Shown here: one piece after another, positions 33,859 through 47,023 of the stretch
Numbering within the stretch: the stretch's first letter is position 1
Layout of the letters: each line of letters starts with the position of its first letter
DNA from: Osedax fenrisi
Taxonomy: Eukaryota; Annelida; Polychaeta; Sabellida; Siboglinidae
Assembly: GCA_964019155.1 (NCBI GenBank)
Contig: OZ025244.1
Coordinates: 12,646,351-12,710,350 of the forward strand
Length of the DNA stretch: 64,000 nucleotides
Direction: 5' to 3'
Position numbers and translations under genes: made by a program
Notes under the pieces: model-generated
Told to the model about the DNA's origin: nothing
The model's database searches: none
The model's input: the letters and a program-made list of their open reading frames with translations, nothing else

Positions 33859-35330
33859 TGCTGTGCTAATTATTTAGGCCTACATCCATAAGTTAATATA
33901 GAAAAGACGAGTGAACAGTATACATTGTATTTTAGCTTAACATGTATGTGTCGGCTGTTCCATATTACATATAGTCGTTGAATTGGCAAGAGTTAGTCGT
34001 ATTCAGATGTCAGTTTCACATGAACCATCCTTTGACAGAGTTTCTCCTAAGTAACAGAATGTGTTGACTTCTTTCAGTTTATTATCATTTAGTGTAATGT
34101 CAGCATGAAGAGAGGAGTCATTACTATTAACCATTACCTTGATTTTATCTGATCTGATTTCCATGCCATATATGCTAGTTAGGCACATTTAGACAGTTGT
34201 TTGGTCATATCTTGAAGCTCTTTATTGGTGCCCGCTATTAAATCAATGTCATCTGCAAATTTCAGATTCCATACTGGTCTACTACCTATTGATAGCGATG
34301 GCGTTATATTATCTTGTACTTCCGACATGATTTCCTCGAGGTATATATTGAAGAGTAAAGGTGATAGTATTCATTCTTGACGTAATCCAACCGATGATTT
34401 GAACGAATTTCCAATGTTTACCTAATGAGTACTGAAATGGAATTGTTACTGTATAAAGATTTAATCATTGTAATCAATTCGTGATCGATACAACACTTTT
34501 GAAGTGTTGACCACAGTCCTTCGTGATATACTCGTTCAAACGGTTTACTGAAATCAATGTAGTTATGGAACAGGTTCGTCTGGGAATCAAGATGCTCTTC
34601 TATAATTTTTTGATATTTATTATCTGTTCGACCATATTTATGCCTTTCCGAAACCCTGCTTGTTCCTCAGATATATTTTTTTCAGTTTGCAGTATTAGCC
34701 TTTTAAGTATTATTTTTAGTAATATCTTGCTTGAATGACATATTAAGCTAAGGGTTCTATAGTTTGAACATTTATCAGGTCACCTTTCTTGGGGATGGAT
34801 ATTACCAATGATTGGGTCCATTGGGTAGGCCGGATTTTATTTTCCCAAGATTGTTGGCATATCTGAGTGAGGAACTTAATTTTCAAACTTCCCCCACGTA
34901 TAATTAGTTCGCTTGGTATATTGTCAATTCCTGGTGATTTCCTTTCTTTTAACGTTTGTAAAGAATCGCTAACTTCAGATTTGAGTATTGTCAGATCAGG
35001 GTCTGATTCTTTGCTGAGAATTTCCGTGTTATTCAGTATATTAACATCAGGTTGTATAGGATAATTATATAAGTTGTGGCAGTATTAAGTCTAGTGGTTT
35101 AGGATCGCTTTAGGATGAGTCTTCAGATAGTGGTTTCCCATTACTTTCTTCAATGATTATAATAGTTCTTGATGATTTCGTTAGAATTTTCAGTGTGTTG
35201 TAAGCTATCTTATTATATCTTCCATATCTCATGTCGTCGTCAATAGATTTACACTGTAATTGTATACAATTGTCTTTTGCTTCTTGCATTGCCTTCCGAA
35301 TAATCGTATTTATTTTTCTGTACATACTAT
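33859..35330 (-). pseudogene. Reverse transcriptase of the RTE-like LINE
   Basis: Minus-strand blocks: 'LQTLKERKSPGIDNIPSEL' (about 34985-34930), 'KIRPTQWTQSLVISIPKKGD' (34830-34775), 'YIDFSKPFERVYHEGLWSTL' (motif A, first Asp kept; 34565-34505), 'VGLRQECILSPLLFNIYLEE' (motif B after one stop-free repair of frame, E for G; 34395-34335) and 'LKFADDIDLIAGTNKELQDM' (motif C intact; 34265-34205), then a thumb block with 'VNTFCYLGETLSKDGSCETD'. The plus-strand frames in this interval are antisense shadows. Confidence 0.88.
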
Positions 35331-35552
35331 CTATCTCAGTTTTTGTTTCTTTTTAGATTATAGTGATCTTCTTTCATCACATAGGTCAATTATGTCATCT
35401 GTAATCCAAGGTTGTTTTTTTCTTTCTAAATTTGCCTATTATTTCTGTATCAGTGCTTATTATTATATCTTCAAATTGTGTGTACATGGTGGTAGGGTCG
35501 GTATTGTTTGTTTCAATATTCTCAAGTTTCTCGCTAAGTTTGCGTATAGTTA

Positions 35553-36570
35553 TTAAATTTGTGGATCTTTCAGTCTATAGATATTGAATTGGATTAGTGT
35601 TGATCGATTACACTTTTTTGATCGCAGTTTAAGGTGTATGTTACACATCACACGATCGAGATCGATATTTATGACAGCACCTGGGTATGTATTCGTTGCA
35701 CTTCGAATAATGGTAGACATAAATCTTTGTGGAGTTAGTATATCATCACTTTGATTGTATGTTAGACCATTTTGTGAGTGCCATATTGTAGTTCTTGAGT
35801 TTATGTGTGGATGTAGTGTATTTACAACCAATAGTTTATGTCTTTCTGCGAATTCAAGTAGCCTCTGCCCTCGGTGATTCATGTCACCTATTCCAAAACA
35901 CATCCATTCGCATGTGCATTCCTTCCTATCGTAGCATTCCAATCACCTTGTATTATAATAACATCTTTCCACGGAGAATCATGAATTACTTTCTCAATAG
36001 TTTTCTAGAAATCTTCAATTTCATTATCTGAATAGTTTGTTGGTGGGGCATAAACTTGAATGATGGTTATATTTATTGGTTTAGCTTTAACTCGGATAGA
36101 TATAATTCTACTATAAATCGTAGAATAATTAATAACCTAATAAATCAAGTCTTTTCTGACTAAGAACCCAACACATTCGAAATGTTTATCATGTCCGCTA
36201 TAGTATAATGTATGTACATCATCATTTGTTAGTTCTCCTGTGCCATTCATCCTTGTTTCTTCAAGACCTATTATGTCCCATCTATATAGTTTTAATTCAT
36301 TTGTGAGTTCCTAAGTTTACCATATCTTCTTAGTATACGTACATTCCGCGTTCCTATAGTAATGATTGATTTAGGTAGTTTTAGTTTATCATTAGCACGT
36401 GTTATTCTTTTGTTTGCTCTTCCAGTAGCAAACTTAGCACCTCCATCCTGGTTAGCACCGATGGGTAGCGCGGTCGTTGTTTATACGGGCCTCGACCGAT
36501 CCGGCATGGTGATATTATGTGTTGTTAATGGCATATTGAACTGTATGATTATTTCTGTAGGCATTTTAGA
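35553..36570 (-). pseudogene. APE-type endonuclease of the RTE-like LINE
   Basis: The minus strand reads 'SIITIGTRNVRILRRYGKL' (N-terminal Asn motif, about 36370-36310), 'DIIGLEETRMNGTGEL' (catalytic Glu present, 36290-36240), 'IIQVYAPPTNYSDNEIEDF' (36075-36020), 'DVIIIQGDWNA' (35965-35935), 'GDMNHRGQRLLEFAERHKLL' and 'RTTIWHSQNGLTYNQSDDI' (35885-35745), and 'PGAVINIDLDRV', where the usual SDH is altered. These are the ordered landmarks of an RTE-type endonuclease; the loss of SDH and two in-frame stops inactivate it. Confidence 0.9.
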
Positions 36571-36759
36571 ATAGGTGGCGCCTGTCTCATCTACTAGTTA
36601 CCTCCAGCATTTTAGCCCACCTGAAAAAGTGGTTGCCATGGTCGGCACGGGGAGCCAATGCAGGAGAGTTAGTGAATGAAAGAGGTGGATTTTCCTAACC
36701 ACTCCTAAAAGGAGTGTGGCAGTAGGTACATCAGTTCTAATACTCCTTTAGATCACGTT

Positions 36760-37060
36760 GACCCCTAATATTAACTATTAAATAATCCTCAATGAAATTC
36801 AATAATGTTAAAATCTCGTAAAAAGTATTCTTATATAAAGTTAAAATATACGTTGTATAATAATCTTTTTTAATAATCAAAACTTTTATTATAACAACAG
36901 ATCCATTCCAATCTGTTAAATAGTTCGTCTGCAATGTCGATCAACTAAAGAGGTCTCCTGTCGTTTCGAATTACTAAAGAGGTAATATATCATGTTAATC
37001 TTCTAAATTAGTCACCTAACGTATTGCGATTCTAAAGAGGTCGTATGTTGTGCCAATCTA
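36760..37060. repeat. Repeat block with ~29-bp minisatellite, right of RTE LINE
   Basis: 'aataatcctcaatgaaattc', 'aacaacagatccatt' and then units 'actaaagaggtctcctgtcg', 'actaaagaggtaatat', 'ttctaaagaggtcgtatg' at ~29-bp spacing match 33100-33360. Together the two blocks bracket the LINE. Confidence 0.8.
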
Positions 37061-37387
37061 TATAATTATTATTAAATGTTATTAATTCTATAAATCAATA
37101 ATTTTGTTTTTTGTCGGTTTTAATAAACTATAAAAACATCTTTTCGACTTTCTTGACTATATTATTCCAGCTATAAAATACTTAGAGTCTTTTATACTCT
37201 TGTATATATGTTTTATAATTATATATTAAGCTGTTCTTTAACAAATGTATTTGAGACCTATTTGTCTCAAATGTGATTAAAAAATATATCTCGAAAACCT
37301 TCTAAAAAACTAGCCATGGTCGAAGTATCGACTACTTTGAACAATAAAGGTATTCGAGACCAAAATTGTGAGACTTCTATTTACTGG
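37061..37387. other. AT-rich DNA with a 9-bp-arm hairpin
   Basis: ATTTGAGAC (37249-37257) pairs with GTCTCAAAT (37264-37272). Nothing else recognised. Confidence 0.6.
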
Positions 37388-38279
37388 GTATATATATATA
37401 TATTATTATTATTATTATCAGATTTAGGCAATGCCAAGGTAATTGTAGAAGCAGTGTTGCTTATCGAGATAATTACCCCTTTATTAACATGATAAGTTTC
37501 ATTATAGATAATAGTTATAAATAAATCATAATGTTTTAATATTATAAGATAAGATAATATATATTTTATTATTGCAATCATTGCAAGAGAGAAAAAAAAC
37601 AATAAAAGGACAAATAAAATGTTCAGAAGATTTTCGAGGTATTTAACCTTACGACTTCCTGTTTATATGATAAAAATAAATAAAATATATAATAAAATAA
37701 AATATATAATAAAATATAATGAAACTTATTATGTAATCATCATATAATAATGTAATCATGTAATAATATAAATAAATGATAAAAGTATAAAATTAAAAGC
37801 TAATAAATACATCAAATATTAAATAATATAAATTAAAAGATAAGGTAGTGGAACTAAATATGAGACATTTAAAAGTAAAAGAAACAAGAGAAAAAAAGAG
37901 AAGAAAAAAGAGAGAAGAAATAAGAAAATATATTAAATAAATATAGGTTAACAATATTCGATGTTCATACAGAAAAATATATAAACCAAATTAATTTATT
38001 TAATGTCAAAAAATGTAAAAATAAAATAAAAGATAATACAATCTTAAAATCATATATAATAATTTTTAAAGAGTCATTTTTTTTATAATGTCAGTAATAT
38101 AACGTCAGTATTTTTATAGTGTCAAATAAATAAAATCGAAATTTAAATAAATTATAAAAAAATATTATCATAAGTCAAATATATTAAATAAAATTTAAAC
38201 TAAAAATAAATGCATTAAAATAGACTAAGTATTATATAAAATTATTTTAAGATTTGTATAATATAATGATAAAGAATTT

Positions 38280-39907
38280 GACTTTCTTATATCTTTACTT
38301 AAATCATTCAAAGTCTTGGTCCGAATGTAATTAAGGTATTATTCATATAATTATATTTAAAATAAGGTTGAATAAAATCACAGTTACTCCTGGTATTAAA
38401 TCTTTTTTTAGATGTCACATATAAAATTATTTAAAATAATAGGATGGCACAATTTATTGAATATTTTATACATGTAAATGCAAGTCTTATACTTACAAAT
38501 ATCATATAACTATAATATTTTATTTTCCTTAAATAAAGAAACAGTTGAAAAATCATTTGGTTTATTAACATTATTTTTAATATCTTTTTTTGAATTAAAT
38601 ATATGCTATTTAAGTTTGATACATAACCAAGACCCCATATTTCTATACAGTAAATTAAATGTGGATAAAATAGAGCATAGTATAGTTTTTAAAACATAGT
38701 ATAAAAACATTTTTTATGATCCACAACATTTTTAATAATTTATTTTTAAGATAAGCCAAATGACATTTCCAATTTAAACAAGTAGGATTAACAACATTAA
38801 CCTATCTAGATTTATTCCAAGAAATTGTGTAGAAGTTACTTGAGATAACAGTGTATTATCTATATTTATATTAAATATTATATCATTTTTAAATGACATA
38901 CAATGCGTTTTATATATATTTATGGATAATTTATTAAGTTTAGACCATAGAAAAATGTCACCACATGCTGACTGTAATTTATAATTTAGATTATTAGATG
39001 ATGTATCACTAATAATTACATTAGTATCATCAGCAAATAATATGAATTTATTTTTTGGAGAACATAATATCATATCATTAATAAATATAGAAAACAGTAA
39101 TGGTCCAAGAATAGAACATTGGGGTACACCATAACAAATATTATATATCATATTTACTTTCATTATATTGTACGAATTGTTGTCTGTCGTTAAGATAGCT
39201 AATCAACCAATCACGAGGTTTCCCTCTTATTCCAAAATAATCCAGTTTATTAATTATAATTCTATGGTTGACAGTATCTAACGCCTTTTTTAGATCTAAA
39301 AACATTCCTACACAATATTTATTTAGTCCAATGATTCTATAACTTTATTTTGTAATGTTTCAATTGAGTTCAGTGTACTTATATTTTTTTTGAAACCAAA
39401 TTGTTCATCATTAATAATATTGAATTTATCACAAAAAGATAAAACTGTATTTGAAAATAATTTTTCTAAAATTTTTGAAAATTGTAAGGTTAATGAAATA
39501 AGTCTATAATTATTAAAATCGTTACAATCACCAGATTTAAAAATAGGAATAATTTTAGATATTTTAAAAAAACTAGGAAATAATCCATCATCAAATGATT
39601 TATTAAAAATATACATTAAACGAACTATAATAGATGATGATATTTCTTGAATAAGTTTCATGGATATGTCATGTTCATCTCGAGAAACTTTAGGTTTAAC
39701 ATTATTAATGGCTAAATAAATTTCACTAGCTGATATAGTAGATAAAACCATAGAATTACAATTTAGATTATTTAAATAATCAAGACATGATTTGTTAGGT
39801 ATATCATCAATTTTATCAGCTAGTTTATTACATATTTTAGTGAAATGATGATTCATTTTATTTGAAATTGTAGACTCACTATAATATTTTCCATTACTAT
39901 TTATCAT
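38280..39907 (-). pseudogene. Reverse transcriptase and C-terminal region of the (TAA)n-tail LINE
   Basis: A 194-codon open stretch (39907-39323) carries the fingers: 'SFFKISKIIPIFKSGDCNDF', 'NNYRLISLTLQFSKILEKLF' and 'NDEQFGFKKNISTLNSI'. A frame-shifted piece at 39300-39180 has motif A 'VGMFLDLKKALDTVNHRI' (F to L after KKA, Asp kept). A 129-codon stretch (39163-38774) has motif B 'YGVPQCSILGPLLFSIFIND' (C for G) and motif C 'ILFADDTNVI'. Beyond come 'FYPHLIYCIEIWGLGY' and 'IFNKLCHPIILNNFI'. The plus frame at 38478-38699 is antisense. Altered PQG and frameshifts make it inactive. Confidence 0.9.
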
Positions 39908-40199
39908 AATTTTTAATAAATTGGGTTTTCTCGGATTAATTATAGTATTTAATATAGACCATGTATTTTTAATAGTCTTACTATTATCAAGTAAATTTGT
40001 ATAATATTTTTTTTTGCATTTTCGTATTATACTAGTAAGCTTATTTTTATATTTTTTGTATCGAATAAGATTTTCATAACTTTTGTCATTAATGAATTTA
40101 ATATATAATTTTTGTTTTTTTTACATGTATTTTTAATATTTTTTGTAAACCAGGGTAACTGTGATTATATACGATTATTTTGTAAATGTCTAATTTCAC

Positions 40200-41178
40200 T
40201 ACAAGATTTGTCATATAATTTGATAAAATAATTTAAAAATAACTCCATAGAATAATTCAAATCATTTGATTTTATAAATGACCAGTCTGTTTTTTCAAGG
40301 TTATTTTTAAAATGTAATATATATTTAATATATTATTTTGATTATCAATATTGTGATTTTGTTTTTTTTATTTTTTTAACATTTTTTATTTTGTGATTTT
40401 CTATATCCAATATAATAAATAATGGTAAATGGTCAGTTAAATCATATTTTAAGATACCTGAACATATATTAGATATTATTTCCATTATAAAATATATTAT
40501 CTATTAATTTTACAATTTTGCCTGTTATACGAGTTGGATTATTAATAGATTGAAATAAATTGTTTAATTGAAGTGTATTTAAAAAAAATGTGTATGAATA
40601 TTATCATCAAGTAAATCAATGTTAAAGTCACCGCATAATATAATTTGCTTATTTTTAAATTTACTAAAGAATTCAATAAAAGTATTTAAATATATAAATA
40701 AGAATCTTTTTTTAAAGATGGATGTCTATATATTGAACTAATAATTATATTTTTAATACTTAATTCTATTTCAACCGTGATACAATCTATAAATGAGTTA
40801 CTATATGATAAATAATTCATTTTATTAGTTTTCTATTTACTATTAATATATAATACAACACCTCCGCCATGTTTATCAATTCTAGTTGTATGAAACGAAA
40901 TATAACCTTCAATATTGTAAATTATATTGATTAAACCATGTTTTACAAATGGAAATAATATCAAATTTTGAATTAATTGTAGATAATAAAATTTGTAAAG
41001 CATCAACATTTGTTATCAAACTTCTACCATTTAATTGAAGAATTGATAAATTATGATTAACATGTCGAATATTATTAAAATCTTTAACTGACAAATATGG
41101 AGAAGATATATTAAAATTAATATCAAAATTATTTGGATCACAATCAATTGTAGGATAACTAATCAATGTATCATTCAT
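40200..41178 (-). pseudogene. Endonuclease of the (TAA)n-tail LINE
   Basis: From the ATG at 41178: 'NHNLSILQLNGRSLITNVDA' and 'KFDIISICKTWFN' (the catalytic 'ETW' Glu reads K), then in the next frame 'YISFHTTRIDKHGGGVVLYI' and 'IIISSIYRHPSLKKD', and 'SKLYYAVTLTL' at the GDFN position (decayed). Standard order for a LINE APE endonuclease, clearly dead. Confidence 0.8.
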
Positions 41179-41399
41179 TGTTTAAATATAAAAAATAGAT
41201 AAAAATGAAATATATAAATATAAAAATACATATTAAAAAAATAGGAATTAAGATCAATATAAAAGTAATAATAAAAGAATAACAGTCGTATAAGTTTTTT
41301 AAATAATTATAGTTTATCATTTTGAAATAAGTTATATAATAAGGACTATTTGAGAACAAATAAAACAGTAAATATAAATATATGTAGTTTGATTTAGTA

Positions 41400-41780
41400 A
41401 TTTTACGAAGAACAATATAAAATAAACGAATGAAAAAAAATAAAATAAATTTAAAATTATTTAGTCAGAAAGTATGAATAGGAAAAAAAGAATTTGCATC
41501 AGACTTATTGTAATCAAGATGTTTTATTAAATCATATGGTGATTTAATTACTATTATTACATCATGATTTTGTTTTGTCGAACAACAAATATTTCCATTG
41601 TACGACCATGCTCTATGTATTATCTCATCACGCTGTAAAGCATGAAGTAACTTACTTCTTTGTAAAGTAAGGTCTTTTTAATATATATTAAATTATAGTA
41701 TTGATAATAACCCAATTCGCATAATGTTGCATTAGAATTAGTCATTCGTTCATTATAACAACTCAAACATAATACACTAT
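41400..41780 (-). pseudogene. ORF1-like C-terminal region upstream of the LINE endonuclease
   Basis: The minus strand reads 'SKLLHALQRDEIIHRAWSYN', 'GNICCSTKQNHDVIIVIKSP' and 'YDLIKHLDYNKSDANSFFPI'. It is placed as the end of a LINE ORF1 because of position and because the pattern (short basic helix, 'RAW', then a strand-rich segment) resembles ORF1 C-terminal regions. No zinc knuckle is visible. The assignment is tentative. Confidence 0.45.
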
Positions 41781-42368
41781 AATATTATTTATAAATTAAA
41801 TGTTTAATATATTATATACATAATATATTATAATAATCAATAAAATTCTATAAATAAATTATGTGTATATTAATTTATAAATAATAAATACCTAATATTT
41901 ATATATAATTATTTTTTTAATCGATAAAGATCGTCAATTAATTGAAATATATAATCTTTAATTAATAACCAACCCAAATATAATCATATATACTATAGTA
42001 TTATATTCATTATAATATATGTTCATATAAATTAGATAGATAAAGTATAAAAATGTTTACAAGTCATATTAATTGTATTAAATATTAAGCTTTTTTTTGC
42101 TCGAGGAACCTGCTCGACTCATTAAGTAAGTAATTATTAAGAAATGTAATACATAAATTATGAATAGCTATAAAAAATATTCGATAGTTATCAAAATACT
42201 ATGTAGTTTGACATAATCTAGATTGTATTATATTATTATATACTTTAAATATATTAATTATGTTATATATATTTTTAAATAATTGTATAATTATAAATAA
42301 TTAAATTACTATAGTACTATAATAGGAACTACTATATATATATATATATATATCATTATTATTATTAG

Positions 42369-42405
<37 letters not shown>

Positions 42406-42599
42406 TCATTATTATTATTAGTAGTATTATTATATACATTTATTAATAATTGATAATTGTATGACATATAATTATATTAATTATTATTTTACCTATATTC
42501 AGATTCTGACTTAGTTTGTTCTAAAATGAATATTATATATTATAATATAAATATTATTGTATACAAATTATTATAAAATAATATTTATAATAATATAAT

Positions 42600-42641
<42 letters not shown>

Positions 42642-42677
42642 AATATATATTTAGTTAATATAAACGTAATTATATAC

Positions 42678-42717
<40 letters not shown>

Positions 42718-42756
42718 AAATTATAATACTAATTATATTACGTAATTATATACTAT

Positions 42757-42792
<36 letters not shown>

Positions 42793-42961
42793 ATTATATA
42801 GATAAATATAAATATGTTATATTAACTTGAATCCAATAGGTGCATTGCATCAAGGTTATCATTACAAATTACATTAAGCATAGGTTTACAGCCAACATAT
42901 AATGTTATTGCTATTTTTATTATTAAATATAAATATATTATTTTTAAATTCATTTATTAAG

Positions 42962-43007
<46 letters not shown>
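41781..43007. repeat. AT-rich DNA with a cluster of (TA)n microsatellites
   Basis: (TA)n tracts at about 42336-42352, 42373-42401, 42605-42637, 42683-42715, 42756-42782 and 42967-43006. The two 'ttacgtaattatatactat(ta)n' segments at 42665 and 42738 and the two 'atcattattattattagta' segments at 42353 and 42406 show local duplication of tract plus flank. Confidence 0.85.
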
Positions 43008-43010
<3 letters not shown>

Positions 43011-43011
<1 letters not shown>

Positions 43012-43190
43012 CTGCCTGTGTGACTCAGTGGCTAAGGCGTCAGACACACAAGCAGTAGGACATAGGTTCGAGCCTCGTCCGGACCATTAATTAATTTTAT
43101 AAAATGGGTCTTAAAATATTATTTAGAAGTGATCTTATATAATTGTGTATAAATAAATGATCGGCTCTCTTTAAAACCATGGATGCCTTA
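43011..43190 (+). mobile_element. tRNA-derived SINE, copy 1
   Basis: The head reads 'tgactcagtggctaaggcg' (A box), then 'agcagtaggacata', then 'ggttcgagcc' (B box), ending 'gtccggacca' like a tRNA 3' end including ACCA. The body 'ttataaaatgggtcttaaaa' ... 'aagtgatcttatat' ... 'aaataaatgatcggctctc' is shared with 53081-53262. The 5' acceptor half does not pair with the 3' half, so it is a SINE and not a tRNA gene. It is preceded by a long (TA)n tract. Confidence 0.85.
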
Positions 43191-43477
43191 AATGATTAGT
43201 TTTAATAACTATCTAACTTGAAATATTTTAAATATTGTTATATAATTTTTTTCGCATGTGTAATAATACTTCATTCTATAATATGATTAACTTTTTTTTA
43301 TAATATACATTTGTTTTATAATAGGAGTAATTAAAAAAAATGAAGAAAATAAAATTTGTATTATTAGATTATATTTTGTTAAGTCAATACTATTAAGTCA
43401 ATAGTTTTATGCATTTGAATGTTTTCTAAATATTTTGAAAATTATAGCGGGGTTTCGAAGGGATTTTAAAGTCATAA

Positions 43478-43565
43478 TGGTTATAAGTGTACAGTTCATC
43501 TAAGTTCCTGGATGAGATGAAAGGACTCAACCAAATAAAAATAAAAATAACAATAACAATTATCA
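43478..43565 (+). repeat. Short dispersed repeat, probable LINE 3' end (copy 1)
   Basis: 'ttcatctaagttcctggatg' then 'gaaaggactcaaccaaataa' and an (AAT/AAC)-rich tail match 54798-54905. A tail after a conserved 3' block suggests a retroelement end. This copy lacks the left hairpin arm present in the other. Confidence 0.75.
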
Positions 43566-43752
43566 TTTAAATATTAAACTATATAACTAATTATGTATTA
43601 CTATTACAGGGTACAAAGATAAGAAGAATTCTATAAAGTTAAAGTAGAAACTGAATATGTCGATGTCACTTACAAAATAATATATTTCATTTATATTTTC
43701 GATTATTTTTACGTTATCTTTTATTTCTATTTTGATCATTTTTCGTTTATTT

Positions 43753-44105
43753 ATACATTATTTCATCTATCCCTATTCTCCGTCCCTCAAAAATGAATAC
43801 TCGAGCACTGAGTTATATTGGTCCTATGCAATTCACTCCCACACTATATTTATTCATAAAATCGCATAAAACATTTATGAAATATATACAAAAATTGATC
43901 TAAGGTGGGAACCTGAAATACTAATATTGTTTGTCATTATTATTTTATTTATTAATTTCCGTACGGCTTATTCTATTTTATTATATTATTATTAATGTTA
44001 TTTATTGTTTACCTACTTTTATTATTTGTATTCTATATATACAATTTTGAGAAATCATTTATTATTTATTTAAATGTCTAAATATACATTCAATCAATCA
44101 ATCAA
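43753..44105 (+). pseudogene. LINE 3' fragment with (CAAT)n tail and possible TSDs
   Basis: 'KMNTRALSYIGPM' opens a C-terminal LINE scrap; the rest is 3' UTR ending 'acattcaatcaatcaat'. It matches, inverted, 60960-60700. The flanks 'tttctattttgatcattttt' (43724 on) and 'tttctattttcgattatttt' (44106 on), each followed by 'cgtttattt', are nearly identical over ~30 bp and could be target-site duplications, although a further similar unit follows at 44148. Confidence 0.75.
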
Positions 44106-44135
44106 TTTCTATTTTCGATTATTTTTCGTTTATTT

Positions 44136-45947
44136 TAAATATATGATTTATTTCTATTTTCGATTGTTTTTCGTTTATTTTTATGGTAACTGTACAATGT
44201 TTTTATTTCTTTAATTTTTTAATTTCGTATTATTTTTGTATATTTCTATAACGTATGTTATCGTTAGCAAATATTTATACTTTATACTTTCGATTATATT
44301 TTCGACTATGTATTTGCTTAAATAAATTATCAATCAACAATAACAATATACTAATAACGACAATATACCATATATGGTATATATATATTCCATTACCTAT
44401 ACTGTATAGCTTAAAGTATATATATATATATATATACACTTTAAAGTATACTTTAAACTATATAATACAGTTTATCGAATACATATACAATTCAGAAACA
44501 TACTGTAGTATATATACTTAAAGTTATATTCATTATAAATAAAATGTTTGTCTAATACAACATATTATTTTGTAAATAAAAAAATTAAATTAAGTAATAT
44601 TATTTATTTATTATTATGATTATTAATGATATAATATATTTATTATAATATTATTTTAATTTATTACTATTATATTATTATTATTATGTTTTATTAATAC
44701 ATGTATAATATGTATATTTTTTTTATTATTTTTATTTTATATTATTTTAATTTAATATATTATTTACTACTGTTAATCTAAAAATTGATGAATGCCTCAA
44801 TACAATTTGTTCATTCGCATCAACCAAACTCTGATATTATTATATACATGTGTCAATCATATATATATAATATAATTTACTAAAGTAAATAAATAATAAT
44901 AATATAATTGTATTAATATTAATTAATATGTATATTATATAATACATAATTTAATATGTAATGTTATAACTTGAAACGTGGTTTAATGCAAATCCTTTAT
45001 CAAAAGTATCTATATCTCTGATATAATACAGTTTTTCTTTATAAATACATCTTTTTACGAATTGAATCTATAATAATATTAATAGTAAAGATTAATATTA
45101 ATTGTAACACAGTAAAAATGTATATAATAATACAATAATAATATATCTATAATACAATTAATATAAATATATAATATTCATTATAAATTCACAATATATC
45201 TATATATATAGGCCTATATACCTATATATATATATATATGATTACATATTTATTTTTATTTGTATCTATTGAACCATCATTAGCATTTGAATACAAATGT
45301 ATCCCTCATTAAGTCATATACATGTTATAAATAACTGTTACGAGCCAGGATACTAAAAAGCAAATACGCCATTTTGTTCTTGTCTTTACATTATAAGCAT
45401 ACTTTATCTATTTATGGTCTAGTTGTGTATATGCTAATTATATTATACAACGTTAATGTCCAGTTAATGCTTATGTATAGCTTAGATAGCACAATATTAA
45501 GTCGCGAACATTATTAATCAATAAATGGTGTAATAAGTAATAATAGTTTATTACCTCGATTATACACTAAGCTTAGATTAATGTATAATTCATAATAAAA
45601 CACATTGCATTATTAGGGGCAGTATTTTGTTCATTTACAATACATATTTCTATATATCAATGAATATAACTAAGGCGGCAATTGTTAATGGACCAATAAT
45701 GTAATTGAACAACAATAATTTTGATTTGTATATAAGTGATAATGAACTAAGAGATTGGTTGCCTTTAAGGTCAATATTAAACATTGCCTTATAGTATAGA
45801 ATATGCTATATAGTAGCTTTATAGTAGTACAAAATATTTAAATATTGTGCATGAATTGCTTCTGTATTTTAGAGATCTCGGTGCTCGTATTTCTATAACA
45901 AACTATGTTCACATTTATACTATTTTTCTATAACTATGGCGATTATA
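44136..45947. other. AT-rich DNA, no gene seen
   Basis: It includes (TA)n at about 44419-44436 and 45217-45239 and A/T-rich runs. The plus frame 44255-44521 is compositionally driven. Nothing recognised up to the start of the long repeat. Confidence 0.6.
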
Positions 45948-46485
45948 GTGAACAGTAAGGATATTAAGGTCGTCATAACATAGCGAAATGAAGTGTTGAT
46001 GTCGATGGAAAGTAACTATAAACATACTAGCTGATTTATGTTGGAGTGTATAAAGGGATTTAAAGTAAAATCAGTGAAAAATCTTGTATGTATACTTTAT
46101 CATTATTATTATAATATTAACTATGAATATTATTATTTTGTAACATTATATATTAAAATATACCAAATACTATTGACAAAAATAAAATAATACGCAGTTT
46201 TACAATATTTTTCCTATTTTTAAAATGAAATAATAAAATAACTTTTTCAGATATGAAAAAACTTACAATATCAGTTAATAGAATACAGACTTCAAATTTG
46301 TATTTAAATGTTAATCAGTATAATTTATATATGTATATTATTGTATATTATTGTATATTATTAATATAATATACAATACCATCGTGTTTTTAATAGCATC
46401 AAAAGTTACAATAGCAGTACATACTCCTTGACATTCTTCTATAGTATTATCTCCACCTATTGATGTAATATTACATGTATTATAC

Positions 46486-46539
<54 letters not shown>

Positions 46540-46944
46540 CAGGCTATATGTAATGTCTTCTATGTTTTTAATGTAGTTTTTTTAAGTGTTTATTAGATAT
46601 TGTTAATTAGTTATTTTGTTGTTGTGTATTATGTAATAATTATAAAGTATAAATGTTGATTTCGTATATATTGATTTTTGGGTTTTTTTATTTAATGTTA
46701 TTTATTTTATTTTAATAGAATTGGTTGGATCAATAAACTGTCGCGTAGCAATAGTTTAATCGTAATTATATTGGATTTAATAATATGATTTCATTTTTGA
46801 TTATGCCATGACACGTGGAGGTTTGTATATAGTTATATTGTAATATTCAATTATGTTGTGTATATTTTTAACAGCATTAGTGTATGGTTTTTTGTATTGA
46901 TAGTTTTATAAAAGTTAACAGCTATTTCGACAACTCATTATTAT

Positions 46945-47023
<79 letters not shown>

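Larger units (their letters stand above)
33440..36740 (-). mobile_element. Near full-length RTE-like LINE, inactivated
   Basis: On the minus strand: GC-richer 5' region (36740-36560), endonuclease (36570-35553), RT (35330-33860) and a C-terminal domain (33858-33478). About 3.3 kb in all, a normal length for RTE-type elements that have a single endonuclease-RT ORF. Stops and frameshifts occur about every 100-150 codons. It is set within copies of a minisatellite-bearing repeat, which look like the original insertion site. Confidence 0.88.
37388..41780 (-). mobile_element. Near full-length CR1/Jockey-group LINE with (TAA)n tail, inactivated
   Basis: On the minus strand: ORF1-like C-terminus (41770-41400), endonuclease (41178-40200), RT (39907-38774), C-terminal domain (38760-38280), long AT-rich 3' UTR and 3' end 'tgcctaaatctgataataat' at about 37400-37430, which merges into (TA)n. 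The same 3' end occurs at 54766 and 59075 (both plus), marking one family. Many frameshifts; catalytic Asp residues are kept in RT motifs A and C. Confidence 0.87.

Noticed and set aside
34523..36574. Plus-strand frames across the RTE-like element
   Set aside because: Antisense to endonuclease and RT motifs read on the minus strand.
43011..43086. Working tRNA gene
   Set aside because: A and B boxes are present, but the 5' and 3' acceptor halves do not pair and a second copy shares a long non-tRNA body; a SINE explains it better.
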